Shown piece by piece: positions 46,393-55,357 of a stretch of DNA of 64,000 nucleotides. Source of the stretch: Falsiroseomonas frigidaquae (GTDB lineage Bacteria; Pseudomonadota; Alphaproteobacteria; Acetobacterales; Acetobacteraceae). Position 1 is the first letter of the stretch; each line of letters begins with the position of its first letter. The DNA lies in the NCBI RefSeq assembly GCF_012163145.1, contig NZ_JAAVTX010000004.1, forward strand, positions 1 to 64,000. Direction: 5' to 3'. Made by a program: the position numbers and the translations under genes. The notes below the pieces were generated by a model. It saw nothing but the letters and a program-made list of their open reading frames with translations. It was not told where the DNA came from and searched no databases.

Positions 46393-47364
46393 ATGAAGAT
46401 GTCCCGCCGGCTGGCCCTCGCCGCCGCGCTCGCGCTGCCGATGGCAGCACCCGCCCTCGCGCAGACGCAGATCACCATCCAGCACCCGCTGCCGCTGAAC
46501 AGCCATTACGGCGCCGGCGCCACCGCGCTGAAGGAAGCCTTCGAGCGCGCCAGCGGCGGCCGCTACAACGTGGTGATCCAGCGCAACGACAATGAGCGCG
46601 AGGCGATCGAGAGCGTGCAGATCGGCACCATCGAATGCGTCGTCACCTCCACCGGCCCGGTCGGCAATTTCGTGCCGGAGACGCGCAACCTGGATGTGCC
46701 CTTCCTGTTCCGCGACACCGCCCATGCCCGCGGCGTGCTGGACAGCGAGATCGGCCAGCAGATGCTCGGTCGCTTCTCCGCCCGCGGGCTGACCGGCGTG
46801 GTCTGGATGGAGAACGGCTTCCGCCACCTGACCAATTCCCGGCGCGAGGTGAACGCGCCGGCCGATATCCGCGGCCTGAAGGTCCGCACCATGGAGAACC
46901 AGGTGCATATGCGCGCCTTCTCCACGCTGGGCGCTCTGCCGACTCCGATGGCGTTCAGCGAACTGGTGCCCGCCCTGCAGCAGGGCACCGTGGATGGGCA
47001 GGAGAACCCGATCCCGGTGATCGTGGCAAACAACCTGAACCAGGTGCAGCGCCACCTGACGCTGACCGGCCACGTCTATTCGCCGGCCATCCTGATCTGC
47101 AACCCGGCGATGCTCCAGCGCATGTCCGCCGCCGACCGCGCTGCCTTCATGGAAGCCGCCAAGGCCGGCGCTAGCGCCAACCGCGCGCGGGTTTCGGCCG
47201 ACGAGGCCTCGGGGGTGGAGGAGTTGCGCCGCCGCGGCATGACGGTGGTGACGCAGATCGATTCCGCCGCCTTCCAGACCGCCCTGGCCCCGGCCTTCGC
47301 GGAATATGAGCGCACGCTGGACGGCGCGCTGCTGCGCCGGATCCGCGAGTGGCGCGCCAACTGA
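46393..47364 (+). CDS. dctP: DctP TRAP-type substrate-binding protein, copy 1
   Basis: Receptor of 323 residues with a signal peptide ending ALAQTQ near residue 23. TRAP-family features are GRYNVVIQRNDN near residue 57 and the arginine-containing IRGLKVRTMENQVHMRAF near residue 158, which normally binds the ligand carboxylate. The ATG at 46393 follows GGGAGAG; a TTG precedes it. It is a close paralogue of the next gene, and both serve the DctQM pair downstream. Confidence 0.93.
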   Translation: MKMSRRLALAAALALPMAAPALAQTQITIQHPLPLNSHYGAGATALKEAFERASGGRYNVVIQRNDNEREAIESVQIGTIECVVTSTGPVGNFVPETRNLDVPFLFRDTAHARGVLDSEIGQQMLGRFSARGLTGVVWMENGFRHLTNSRREVNAPADIRGLKVRTMENQVHMRAFSTLGALPTPMAFSELVPALQQGTVDGQENPIPVIVANNLNQVQRHLTLTGHVYSPAILICNPAMLQRMSAADRAAFMEAAKAGASANRARVSADEASGVEELRRRGMTVVTQIDSAAFQTALAPAFAEYERTLDGALLRRIREWRAN

Positions 47365-47398
47365 GGCCAACCGCGCGAAGCAGCTGAAGGGCGCGCGG

Positions 47399-47441
47399 GA
47401 GTGGGGGCGGGAAATCCGCCCTCGCCATCCCGCCGCCACTC
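47399..47441 (+). other. Hairpin between the two dctP genes
   Basis: A 14-bp stem (GAGTGGGGGCGGGA / TCCCGCCGCCACTC, one mismatch) with a 15-base loop lies 34 bases after dctP copy 1. It may terminate that transcript or protect its 3' end. A further 7-bp stem GAGTGCC / GGCACTC (47492-47513) precedes the ribosome site of copy 2. Confidence 0.6.
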
Positions 47442-47450
47442 CCCCCGGGA

Positions 47451-47479
47451 TTGATGCGTCCGCCGCAATGCATCTATAC
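47451..47479 (+). promoter_or_regulatory. Promoter of dctP copy 2
   Basis: TTGATG (47451-47456), 17-base spacer, CTATAC (47474-47479). The -10 element and spacing are identical to the promoter of copy 1, indicating that the promoter was duplicated along with the gene and that each receptor can be expressed independently. Confidence 0.6.
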
Positions 47480-47533
47480 CCTTACCGCATCGAGTGCCGA
47501 GCCAACGGCACTCATCCCAGGGAGAGGTCTTTG

Positions 47534-48514
47534 ATGAATGCAACCCGCCGCGTGGCAATTGCCGCCGCGCTCCTGCTGCCGTTCGCCCTGCCGCCGTCCA
47601 AGGCGCAGGCGCAGACCCAATTGACGGTCCAGCACGCGCTGCCGCTCGACAGCCACACCGGCGTCGGTGCCAGCACCTTCAAGACCGCGCTGGAGCGGCT
47701 GACCGCCGGGCGCTACCGCGTCGCCACGCAGCGCAACGACAATGAGCGCGAGATGGTCGAGAGCGTGCAGATCGGCACCATCGACTGCACCTTCACCTCG
47801 ACCGGGCCGGTCGGCAATTTCGTGCCCGAGGTCCGCATCTTCGACGTGCCCTTCCTGTTCCGCGACGCGACGCATGCGCGCGGCGTGCTGGACAGCGAGA
47901 TCGGCCAGCAGGTCCTCGGCCGCTTCAACGCACGCGGCCTGGTCGGCGTGGTGTGGATCGAGAACGGCTTCCGCAACCTGACCAATTCGCGGCGCGAGAT
48001 CCACACGCCCGCCGATCTGCGCGGCCTGAAGATCCGCACCATGGAGAACCAGGTGCATATGCGGGCCTTCACCACGCTCGGCGCGCTGCCGACGCCGATG
48101 GCCTTCTCCGAGCTGATCCCGGCCCTGCAGCAGGGCACGGTGGATGGGCAGGAGAACCCGATCTCGGTCATCGTGGCGAACAACATCAACCAGGTGCAGC
48201 GCTACATCACGCTGACGCGCCACGTCTATTCGCCGCAGGTGATGATCTGCAACCCGGCCATGGTGGCGCGGCTGAACCAGGCCGATCGCGCCCTGTTCCA
48301 GCAGGCGGCGCGCGAGGCGCAGGCCGCGAACCGCGCCCGCGTCACCGCGGATGAGGATGCCGGCGTGGCCGAATTGCGCCGCCGCGGCATGACCGTGGTG
48401 ACGGAGGTGGACACCGCGGCCTTCCAGACCGCACTGGCCCCGGCCTTCGCGGAATGGGAGCGGACGCTGGATTCCGCCACCCTGCGCCGCATCCGCGACT
48501 GGCGCGCGAACTGA
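47534..48514 (+). CDS. dctP: DctP TRAP-type substrate-binding protein, copy 2
   Basis: Receptor of 326 residues with a signal peptide ending KAQAQTQ near residue 27. It parallels copy 1 almost motif for motif (GNFVPEVRIFDVPFLFRDAT, LRGLKIRTMENQVHMRAF, ALQQGTVDGQENPISVIV), with scattered replacements. The conserved Arg-containing binding segment is kept. Divergence is greatest in the N-terminal lobe, so ligand preference may differ slightly. It is followed by a hairpin and then dctQM. Confidence 0.93.
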   Translation: MNATRRVAIAAALLLPFALPPSKAQAQTQLTVQHALPLDSHTGVGASTFKTALERLTAGRYRVATQRNDNEREMVESVQIGTIDCTFTSTGPVGNFVPEVRIFDVPFLFRDATHARGVLDSEIGQQVLGRFNARGLVGVVWIENGFRNLTNSRREIHTPADLRGLKIRTMENQVHMRAFTTLGALPTPMAFSELIPALQQGTVDGQENPISVIVANNINQVQRYITLTRHVYSPQVMICNPAMVARLNQADRALFQQAAREAQAANRARVTADEDAGVAELRRRGMTVVTEVDTAAFQTALAPAFAEWERTLDSATLRRIRDWRAN

Positions 48515-48526
48515 AGTTCCGCAACG

Positions 48527-48549
48527 GGGCACGGCGCCACGCCGTGCCC
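48527..48549 (+). other. Hairpin between dctP copy 2 and dctQ
   Basis: Perfect 10-bp stem GGGCACGGCG / CGCCGTGCCC with a 3-base loop, followed by TT, in the 58-bp gap. Being inside the operon, it probably lowers permease expression relative to the receptor rather than ending transcription fully. Confidence 0.65.
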
Positions 48550-48572
48550 TTCACGCATCCGGAAGCAATGCG

Positions 48573-49169
48573 ATGAACATGATGAACGTGGTGCCATTGC
48601 AGGTCACGGGGGCGGCCACGCTTGCCGTTGTCCTGCTGGCGCTGTGGGCAGCCAAGGGCGGTGGAGCCAGGGCCTCGGTGCGCGCGGCGGTGCTGCGGCT
48701 GGACCGCATCGCCACCGGCGTCGCCGCCATCCTCGCCTGCCTGGCGCTGGCCATCGCGCTGGCGGCGGGGCTGTGGCAGGTCTTCGCGCGCTTCGCCACG
48801 GAAACGCCCTCCGTCTGGTCCGAGGCGCTGGTGCGGACGGCGCTGATCTGGATGGCCTATCTCGGCGTCGCACTGGCCTTGCGCGGCGGCGCGCTGGTTT
48901 CCATCGACGTCGCGCAGCGGCTGACTTCCGGCGCCCTGCAGCGGTCGGTGGAAGCGGCGGCGCTGGCCTGTTCCCTGTCCCTCATGGGCATCATGTTCTG
49001 GTTCGGCTGGAGCATGGCGCAGCGCGTGCAGTTCCAGGAGATGGCGGGGCTCGAGGTCTCGATGACCTGGGGCTACGCGGCCATTCCCGTCGGCGCGGTC
49101 TTCGCCATGATCGGCGCCCTGGCGCATTTCCTCGACCGGCAGCATGCCGAGCTGGAGTACGCGGCATGA
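48573..49169 (+). CDS. dctQ: DctQ small TRAP permease subunit
   Basis: Membrane protein of 198 residues with about four to five hydrophobic helices. DctQ-type features include ARFATETPSVWSEALVRTALIWMAYLG near residues 70-97 (split over helix 2-3) and a final helix near residue 165. It overlaps dctM by 4 bases (ATGA). TRAP systems use an ion gradient to import carboxylates delivered by DctP. Confidence 0.88.
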   Translation: MNMMNVVPLQVTGAATLAVVLLALWAAKGGGARASVRAAVLRLDRIATGVAAILACLALAIALAAGLWQVFARFATETPSVWSEALVRTALIWMAYLGVALALRGGALVSIDVAQRLTSGALQRSVEAAALACSLSLMGIMFWFGWSMAQRVQFQEMAGLEVSMTWGYAAIPVGAVFAMIGALAHFLDRQHAELEYAA

Positions 49170-50443
49170 GCGGCATGATGCTGACCGTGATGCTGGTGCT
49201 GTTCGCCATCAGCGTGCCGGTCGCGGTTGCCATCGGCCTTGCCGCCATCGTCGGCATCCATGGCTTCACCAACTTCCCGCTGATCGTCGCGGCGCAGCAG
49301 CTTTTCGTGGCGCTGGACAAGTTCCCGCTGGCGGCGATTCCCTTCTTCATCCTGGCGGGCAACCTGATGGATGTGGGCGGCATCTCCCGCCGCCTGGTCG
49401 CCTTCGCGCAATCCATCGTCGGCGGCGTCCAGGGCGGCCTGCCGGCCACCTGCGTCGTCACCTGCATGATCTTCGCCGCCATCAGCGGCAGTTCCGTCGC
49501 CACCACCTTCGCGGTCGGCGCCATCATGATCCCGGCACTGGTGCGCGCCGGCTACCCGGTGGCCTTCGCCGCCGCGCTGCAGGCCACCGCGGCGGAGCTC
49601 GGCGTGGTGATCCCGCCCTCCATCCCGATGATCCTGTACGGCGTGACGACGCAGGTCAGCATCCCGGAACTGTTCATCGCCGGTTTCGGCCCGGGCATCC
49701 TGATCGCCGGCACGCTGGTGGCCACGGTGCTGGTCTGGTGCCGCATCAAGGGCTGGGGCAAGCAGGACGCCGAGGGCCGCCTGCCCGTGCTGACCGCGAC
49801 GCGCCAGGCGGGCTTCGCGCTGTTCATGCCGGTGGTGGTGCTCGGCGGCATCTATGGCGGCATCACCACCCCGACCGAGGCCAGCGTCGTCGCCGTCGCC
49901 TACGCCATCCTGATCGGCATGTTCCTGCACCGGGAGATCGGCTGGCGCGACCTGTATCCGATCTTCCGGAAGTCGGTGGTCAGCAGCGCGGTGATCCTGT
50001 TCATCATCGCCTGCGCGGCCGTATTCTCCTGGCTGCTGAACCGGCAGGGCGTGCCGGATGCGGCGGCGGCCTGGCTGGTCGCCACCTTCGACAGCTCGGC
50101 GCTGTACCTGCTCGGCGTGAACCTGTTCCTGTTCGTGATCGGCATGTTCGTGGAGACCAGCGCCAGCATCATCGTACTCGCGCCCGTGCTGCAGGAAGCC
50201 GCGACGCGCCTGGGCATCGATGGCGTGCATTTCGGCACGATCATGGTGGTGAACCTGGCGATGGGCATGATCACGCCGCCCTTCGGCGTGAACCTGTTCG
50301 CCGCGGCGCAGGTGGCCGGCACCAGCGTGGACAAGATGATGCGCTACCTGCCGGTGTTCATCGGCGCGATCTTCGCGTGCCTGATGGTCATCACCTACGT
50401 GCCATGGATCGCCCTGGCGCTGCCGCAGATGCTGTTCCGCTGA
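49166..50443 (+). CDS. dctM: DctM large TRAP permease subunit
   Basis: Membrane protein of 425 residues with about 12 helices, the ion-coupled transporter of the TRAP system. Typical segments are IPFFILAGNLMDVGGISRRL near residue 58, the AAISGSSVATTFAVGAIMIP loop near residue 108 and MGMITPPFGVNLFAAAQVAG near residue 372. It ends the operon and is followed by a strong bidirectional hairpin. Confidence 0.95.
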   Translation: MSGMMLTVMLVLFAISVPVAVAIGLAAIVGIHGFTNFPLIVAAQQLFVALDKFPLAAIPFFILAGNLMDVGGISRRLVAFAQSIVGGVQGGLPATCVVTCMIFAAISGSSVATTFAVGAIMIPALVRAGYPVAFAAALQATAAELGVVIPPSIPMILYGVTTQVSIPELFIAGFGPGILIAGTLVATVLVWCRIKGWGKQDAEGRLPVLTATRQAGFALFMPVVVLGGIYGGITTPTEASVVAVAYAILIGMFLHREIGWRDLYPIFRKSVVSSAVILFIIACAAVFSWLLNRQGVPDAAAAWLVATFDSSALYLLGVNLFLFVIGMFVETSASIIVLAPVLQEAATRLGIDGVHFGTIMVVNLAMGMITPPFGVNLFAAAQVAGTSVDKMMRYLPVFIGAIFACLMVITYVPWIALALPQMLFR

Positions 50444-50446
50444 AAG

Positions 50447-50477
50447 GGTGGCGGAGCGGATCTCCCGCTCCGCCACC
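50447..50477. terminator. Strong bidirectional terminator between dctM and the haloperoxidase gene
   Basis: Perfect 13-bp stem GGTGGCGGAGCGG / CCGCTCCGCCACC with a 5-base loop fills the 42-bp gap of two convergent genes, starting 3 bases after the dctM stop and ending 8 bases before the haloperoxidase stop codon. Confidence 0.75.
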
Positions 50478-50485
50478 AGCTGGCT

Positions 50486-52264
50486 TCAGATCAGCGGCCG
50501 GTAGAAATCCTCCAGCGCCCGGTCGGACGGCACCTTCACGCCCTCGGGGTCGATGCGGACCTCATGGCCGTCGAAGCTGCAATAGCTGAAGCTGACACCG
50601 GCTTCGGCGTATTCCTTCACCTCGCGCGCCATGATGACGGTGGCGATCACCTCCCCCAGCCGCAGGCTGCGGGTGTTGTCGCTGCGCCAATGCACGCCGC
50701 CCATGGTGCGCCCCATCGCGACATTGCTGGCGATCTTGTTCAGCTCGCCCCCCACCGTCAGTTCATCGGCGTCGCGGCCGGCATAGGGCGGCAGCGGGCC
50801 TTCGATCACCATGGGCTGCAACAGGGTGCGGCGCAGGCGGGTCTGCGGATGGCGAGACGCCTCGACCATCGCCCGGATCGGATGCTTCTCGTCGAACCAG
50901 GCCTTCAGCACGGTGACGCAGGCGCCCGCGACGGTGGCGTGGCCGGCGCCATAGGCGGGGTGCGCGGGCGATCCGCTGGTGAAGGCCATCGGCAGCAGGA
51001 AGTTGTCATCCGCCGCATGCTGCGTACCGGCATTGGCCGACCGGTTCATCTCGCGGATCGTGCCGGCGGCGCGGGTGGCGAAGACCCAGTCGGGCAGGCC
51101 GAAGGCCTTGTCGCGGAAATGCTGCATGGTCATCAGCCCGCCATAGGCTTCCGGCCGCAGCCGGCGATGCACCATCCATTTCTGCCGCCACACCACCTTC
51201 AGCGCGCGGGAGGCAACTTCGGAGACCATGGTCAGCAGGTTCGGCCCGCCCAGCGTGGCGAAGCCGCCCTGGCGCCGGTAGCGGCCACCGGGGCGGTACG
51301 GGTTGCCCACGTCCAGCGGCGCGTCCCAGTCCATCAGCAGCAGCGCGGCGTTGAAATAGGCCTGGTGCAGCGCGTCCTTGTGCACGAAGCGCGCCAGGTC
51401 CCGCATGCTGCCGATGTGGCGCTGCCGGTTGCCCGGCTCATATGCCGCATTGTCGTCGCCGAAGCCGTTGGCGCGGGAATAGTCGCGCGAATGCGCATCG
51501 CGGCCGATGTTCTGCGCCATCAGCCAGTCCTGCGTGTTCTGCAGGTAGTTCACCCGTGGCGCGTAAGGGAACTGGGTCTGCTTGATGGTCTGCGTGCCAA
51601 AGGGCACGTCATGCAGGAAGAACTGGCTGACCAGCGGCCCCTTCTCCTCATCCACGAAGCCGCTGCGGAACAGCGTCATCGGCGTCAGCTTGAGCCGGCC
51701 GTCGGCGCCCTGCGGCAGGTCGAGGCCGAGGCGCAGCCGGCCCGCATCGGGCTCATCCACCGCGGCCTGGAACAGCGGCGTCAGCTCCGCCACCGCGTCC
51801 TGGACGGACTGCATGTTCGCCATGTCGGCGCCCTGCAGCAGCTCCAGCGAGACGTCGCGCCAGGACGCCATGTAGAACACCTCGGTCATCTCCGCCGCGG
51901 TGCTGGCGGAGCAGACCTCGGGCGCCGGCCAGATGTTCAGGGCGAAGGGGTCCGGGCCAAGGCTTTCCCGCGCCCGGCCCGCCTGCGGGCTGACGAAGGC
52001 GGCCGCGGCGCGGTCCCCGCTCGGCAGCGAGCCGGGCGGCACCAGGCCGGGCGCGAGCGCCTCATAATCGCCGCCCGGCCGTGCGTCCTCGGCGGCGCGA
52101 ACCAGTGCGGCGTAGGCGTTCCTGTCGACCAGGCCGAACGCATCATGCGGCAGGGTCTTGTGGAAGTTGCCGATGAAGGGGAAGGCGGCGTCCTTCCCAT
52201 GGATCGTCTCATCGTCGTTCGGGCTGGGTCGCGACGGCATCAGCGGGGTGGGGTGTGCGCTCAT
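50486..52264 (-). CDS. Vanadium-dependent haloperoxidase family protein
   Basis: Protein of 592 residues from the ATG at 52264. The vanadate-site segments are KWMVHRRLRPEAYGG near residue 368 (Lys/Arg), SPAHPAYGAGHATVAGAC near residue 430 (the catalytic His in GHA) and MGGVHWRSDNTRSLRLGE near residue 535 (Arg/His). This matches bromoperoxidases of the PAP2/haloperoxidase fold, which oxidise halides with H2O2. There is no obvious signal peptide. The neighbouring genes give no clue to its substrate. Confidence 0.88.
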   Translation of the reverse strand: MSAHPTPLMPSRPSPNDDETIHGKDAAFPFIGNFHKTLPHDAFGLVDRNAYAALVRAAEDARPGGDYEALAPGLVPPGSLPSGDRAAAAFVSPQAGRARESLGPDPFALNIWPAPEVCSASTAAEMTEVFYMASWRDVSLELLQGADMANMQSVQDAVAELTPLFQAAVDEPDAGRLRLGLDLPQGADGRLKLTPMTLFRSGFVDEEKGPLVSQFFLHDVPFGTQTIKQTQFPYAPRVNYLQNTQDWLMAQNIGRDAHSRDYSRANGFGDDNAAYEPGNRQRHIGSMRDLARFVHKDALHQAYFNAALLLMDWDAPLDVGNPYRPGGRYRRQGGFATLGGPNLLTMVSEVASRALKVVWRQKWMVHRRLRPEAYGGLMTMQHFRDKAFGLPDWVFATRAAGTIREMNRSANAGTQHAADDNFLLPMAFTSGSPAHPAYGAGHATVAGACVTVLKAWFDEKHPIRAMVEASRHPQTRLRRTLLQPMVIEGPLPPYAGRDADELTVGGELNKIASNVAMGRTMGGVHWRSDNTRSLRLGEVIATVIMAREVKEYAEAGVSFSYCSFDGHEVRIDPEGVKVPSDRALEDFYRPLI

Positions 52265-52382
52265 CTCCGGCTCTCCCTTTCTGGCAGGCGGCGCATTCCG
52301 CCGCCGGAAGAGGATCTTTCGCAAGCGAAGTGAAACCGGGCGAAGCGATGGCGTCCCGCGTTTCGCCACAAGCCACGAAGCC

Positions 52383-52418
52383 AAGTCCGGACTTCGCGGA
52401 TGACACGAGCGATCGCTC
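52383..52418. promoter_or_regulatory. Two perfect 12-bp palindromes in the haloperoxidase/glycosylase gap
   Basis: AAGTCCGGACTT (52383-52394) and GAGCGATCGCTC (52407-52418) are each perfect dyads, centred 24 bp apart, followed by an A-rich patch. An additional 7-bp stem GGCGGCG / CGCCGCC lies at about 52284-52302. The 211-bp divergent gap is thus unusually rich in symmetry and probably holds operators for one or both flanking genes. Confidence 0.5.
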
Positions 52419-52475
52419 AAAAATGCATCCGGATCGCGGCTTACGCGCCCTGCAGCCGCGCGGTAGCCTTGCGGA

Positions 52476-53174
52476 ATGACGGACGCCCCCCGCCCCTTCG
52501 CCGGCCCCACCGCACTGCGCCATCTGCGGCGCGACCCGGTGCTGAAGGCCGTCATCCGCCGCATCGGCCCCTGCACGCTGCAACCCGCGATGCGCGACCC
52601 CTATGAGGCGCTGGTCCGCGCCATCACCCACCAGCAGGTGCATGGCCGCGCGGCGGAGGCGATCCTCAACCGCTTCATCGCGCTGTATCCGGGCCACGGC
52701 TTTCCCCCCGCGCCGCAGGTGCTGGCCACGCCGGTGGAGGCGATGCGCGGCTGCGGCCTCTCCGGCAACAAGGTCGCCGCCATCCGCGACATCGCCGAGA
52801 AGGCCGTGGGCGGCCTGGTGCCGACCGCCGAGGTCGCCGCCCGCCTGCCGGATGAGGCGCTGATCGAGCGCCTGGTCGCGATCCGCGGCGTCGGCCGCTG
52901 GACGGTGGAGATGCTGCTGATCTTCACCCTCGGCCGGCGCGACGTGCTGCCGATCGATGATTTCGGGGTGCGGGAGGGCTGGAAGGTCTCGGCAGGCCTC
53001 GCGGAGCAGCCGAAGCCGAAGGAACTCGCGGTGATCGGGGAAGCCTGGGCGCCCTACCGCTCCATCGCCGCCTGGTACCTGTGGCGGGCCGCGGATGCGG
53101 ACAAGGCGGCGCGGATCAAGCCGAAGGCGGCGAAGGTGCCAGTTCCCGGAGCCATGCCGGGATCCGCTCTCTGA
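52476..53174 (+). CDS. DNA-3-methyladenine glycosylase, AlkA-type (HhH-GPD)
   Basis: Base-excision glycosylase of 232 residues. The helix-hairpin-helix LPDEALIERLVAIRGVGRWTVEM near residue 128 ends in the conserved catalytic Asp region (LPIDDFGVREGW, near residue 160). It removes alkylated purines such as 3-methyladenine. No Ada-like N-terminal domain is fused. Its last 59 bases overlap the convergent photolyase-like gene, so two DNA-repair genes share their 3' ends. Confidence 0.9.
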   Translation: MTDAPRPFAGPTALRHLRRDPVLKAVIRRIGPCTLQPAMRDPYEALVRAITHQQVHGRAAEAILNRFIALYPGHGFPPAPQVLATPVEAMRGCGLSGNKVAAIRDIAEKAVGGLVPTAEVAARLPDEALIERLVAIRGVGRWTVEMLLIFTLGRRDVLPIDDFGVREGWKVSAGLAEQPKPKELAVIGEAWAPYRSIAAWYLWRAADADKAARIKPKAAKVPVPGAMPGSAL

Positions 53175-54309
53175 AGGCGAAGTAGCCCTTCGTCGCCGCC
53201 GGCCAGCAGGCAGCATCCCAGTCCCGTCGCGCCACATGCAGCGGAACGCCCAGTTCCCGCAATGCGGTCGCCGTCCAGCCCACCGGCGCCTGCGGCGTCA
53301 CCACGGGCAGGCCATGGTCCAGCGCCCAGCCGGCCACCGCCTCCGGCGCCAGGGCGACGGCGGGGGCGTTGCAATGGCGGCCGGCGCGCTCCAACCCATC
53401 CGCCATCACCTGCCAGGCGTGGCGTTCGGCCATCGGCGCGCAGCCGAGCGGCGATCGTGCCCGCGGCACCGCCAGGCCGGCGATCGCGCCGACTGCCAGG
53501 CCGGGCGGCAGCAGGCTTTCCGGGTGCATGTCATCCTCATGCAGCAGCAGCGCCACCGGCCCTTCCGGCAATGGTGGCACCGGCACCAGGGGTTGCGGCG
53601 GGATGGGCGGCGGTGCCGGCGGGGGTGGCGGGTCTTCCTCCAGCCCGACCGGGTCGAAGCGGCCATCGGTGAAGCGCCGGATGTTTTCGGCACGCGCAAC
53701 ATAGGGCTTGCCGGCGGTGTGCAGCCCCGCCACCCAGCGCCAGGACAGCGTGTTGCTCGCCGCATCGGCATCCAGCAGGTGGCGCAGGAACAGATCGGCG
53801 CCGAGCGTCCAGGGCAGCCGCAGGGTGAAGATCCAGATGCTGGCGAACCACATGCGGGCGTGGTTGTGCAGCCAGCCGGACTCCTGCAATTCGCGCATCC
53901 AGGCATCGAAGGCGTCGATGCCGGTGGCACCGGCCACGGCGCGCGCATGCGCCGCCTGCAGCGCCGGCTCCGCCTCCAGCCTTGCCAGGTCCTGGGCGAG
54001 CCCGCTGCGGTAGGAGTCCCACAGGGCCGGGCGCAGTTCGAGAAAGCCCTTCCAGTAGCTGCGCCAGAACACCTCCTCGATGAATTTCTGCGCCCGTTCC
54101 GGCCCATGCAGGTGCAGCGCGGTGCCCACCACCTCGGCCTCCGTCACCAGGCGGTGGCGGATGGCGGGCGAGAGGCGGGAGACATCCTGCCGCCGCCCCG
54201 GGCCAAGGTCACTGTTGCGGCCCCGTGCATAATCGGGCCCCATGCGCGGGCCGAAGGTTTCGAGCCGCAGCAACGCCGCGGCGCGGTCAGCCGGAAAGTG
54301 TTCCATCAT
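53116..54309 (-). CDS. Photolyase/cryptochrome-like protein with FAD domain first
   Basis: Protein of 397 residues. Unusually, the photolyase FAD-binding helical domain comes first: RNSDLGPGRRQDVSRLSP near residue 31, FIEEVFWRSYWKGFLELRP near residue 76, NHARMWFASIWIF near residue 148 and ASNTLSWRWVAGL near residue 185. A Pro-rich linker (about residues 225-247) follows. The last 150 residues then read like an alpha/beta domain (PVALLLHEDDMHPESL). In classical photolyases the alpha/beta antenna domain is N-terminal. The order suggests a circular permutation or a distinct FAD-photolyase branch. The repair activity is unproven. Confidence 0.82.
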   Translation of the reverse strand: MMEHFPADRAAALLRLETFGPRMGPDYARGRNSDLGPGRRQDVSRLSPAIRHRLVTEAEVVGTALHLHGPERAQKFIEEVFWRSYWKGFLELRPALWDSYRSGLAQDLARLEAEPALQAAHARAVAGATGIDAFDAWMRELQESGWLHNHARMWFASIWIFTLRLPWTLGADLFLRHLLDADAASNTLSWRWVAGLHTAGKPYVARAENIRRFTDGRFDPVGLEEDPPPPPAPPPIPPQPLVPVPPLPEGPVALLLHEDDMHPESLLPPGLAVGAIAGLAVPRARSPLGCAPMAERHAWQVMADGLERAGRHCNAPAVALAPEAVAGWALDHGLPVVTPQAPVGWTATALRELGVPLHVARRDWDAACWPAATKGYFAFRERIPAWLRELAPSPPSA

Positions 54310-54356
54310 CCCATCCAGATCGGCCCGCCGGGCGATCGTGCAACCGAGGCTTCCGC

Positions 54357-55262
54357 ATGACCACCCGCCGCGCCTTGCTGACCACGATGGGCGGGCTGAC
54401 GCTGGCCGGCGCGGGCAGCGGTCTCTACGGCTTCTGGATCGAGCCGGCCTGGCGGCTGGCCGTCGCCGAGTACCGGCTGAACCCGCCCAACTGGCCGCAG
54501 GGCCGGCCCATCACCATCGCGGCCCTGGCCGACATCCACGCCAGCGAGCCGCACATGCCGCTACGGCGCGTGGAGGAGATCGTCGCCGCGACAAATGCAC
54601 TGCGGCCGGACCTGGTGGTGCTGCTGGGCGACTACATGGGCGATGGCCGCTACGTGAAGCACGGCATCCCGGTGGCCGAGACGGCGGAGGTGCTGAAGGG
54701 GCTGCGCGCGCCGCATGGCGTCCACGCCATCATGGGCAACCATGATTGGTGGGACGACCATGAGGTGCAGCGCCGGCGGCGCGGCGTGCCGCACACGGCA
54801 CGCGTGCTCGCCGGTGCCGGAATCTCCGTGCTGCACAACGCCGCGGTGAAGACCGGCTTCCGCGACCGCGGCTTCTGGGTGGCGGGCAGCGGCAGCCTCT
54901 GGGCGTTCAGCGAGGGTCCGGGCCGCTTCCTCGGCAGCAACGATCTGGCGCGCACGCTGGGTGGCGTGCAGGACCAGGACCCGGTGATCCTGCTGTGCCA
55001 CGAGCCGGACCTGTTCCCCAGCGTGCCGGCGGACCGCGTGGCGCTGACGCTGTGCGGGCATACCCATGGCGGGCAGGTGCGGCTGGCGGGCTACTCGCCC
55101 TACGTCCCCTCAGCCTTCGGCAACCGCTACGCCTATGGGCATGTGGAGGAGGCGGGCAAGCACCTGGTGGTCTCCGGCGGGCTCGGCACCTCGATCATGC
55201 CGGTACGGCTGGGGGTGCCGCCGGAGATCACGCTGGTGCGGCTGGGCTACGGTCCAGGCTGA
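54357..55262 (+). CDS. Metallophosphoesterase, YkuE-like
   Basis: Protein of 301 residues with a Tat-like N-terminus (TTRRALLTTMGGLTLAG), so probably periplasmic. Metal-site motifs are ALADIHASEPH near residue 57, LLGDYMGDG near residue 88, MGNHDWW near residue 126, LCHEPDLF and LCGHTHGGQV near residue 230. The family hydrolyses phosphodiesters or phosphomonoesters, including lipid A or UDP-diacylglucosamine relatives. It starts 47 bases past the divergent photolyase gene. Confidence 0.9.
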   Translation: MTTRRALLTTMGGLTLAGAGSGLYGFWIEPAWRLAVAEYRLNPPNWPQGRPITIAALADIHASEPHMPLRRVEEIVAATNALRPDLVVLLGDYMGDGRYVKHGIPVAETAEVLKGLRAPHGVHAIMGNHDWWDDHEVQRRRRGVPHTARVLAGAGISVLHNAAVKTGFRDRGFWVAGSGSLWAFSEGPGRFLGSNDLARTLGGVQDQDPVILLCHEPDLFPSVPADRVALTLCGHTHGGQVRLAGYSPYVPSAFGNRYAYGHVEEAGKHLVVSGGLGTSIMPVRLGVPPEITLVRLGYGPG

Positions 55263-55357
55263 GGCGTCCCTCCCTTCGAGAAGAAATTGAATTTCTTGAG
55301 CCTCCCGAGACGGCTGCAAATATGCAAAAAACCGGCAGCGAGGAAGGGAGAGATCGG

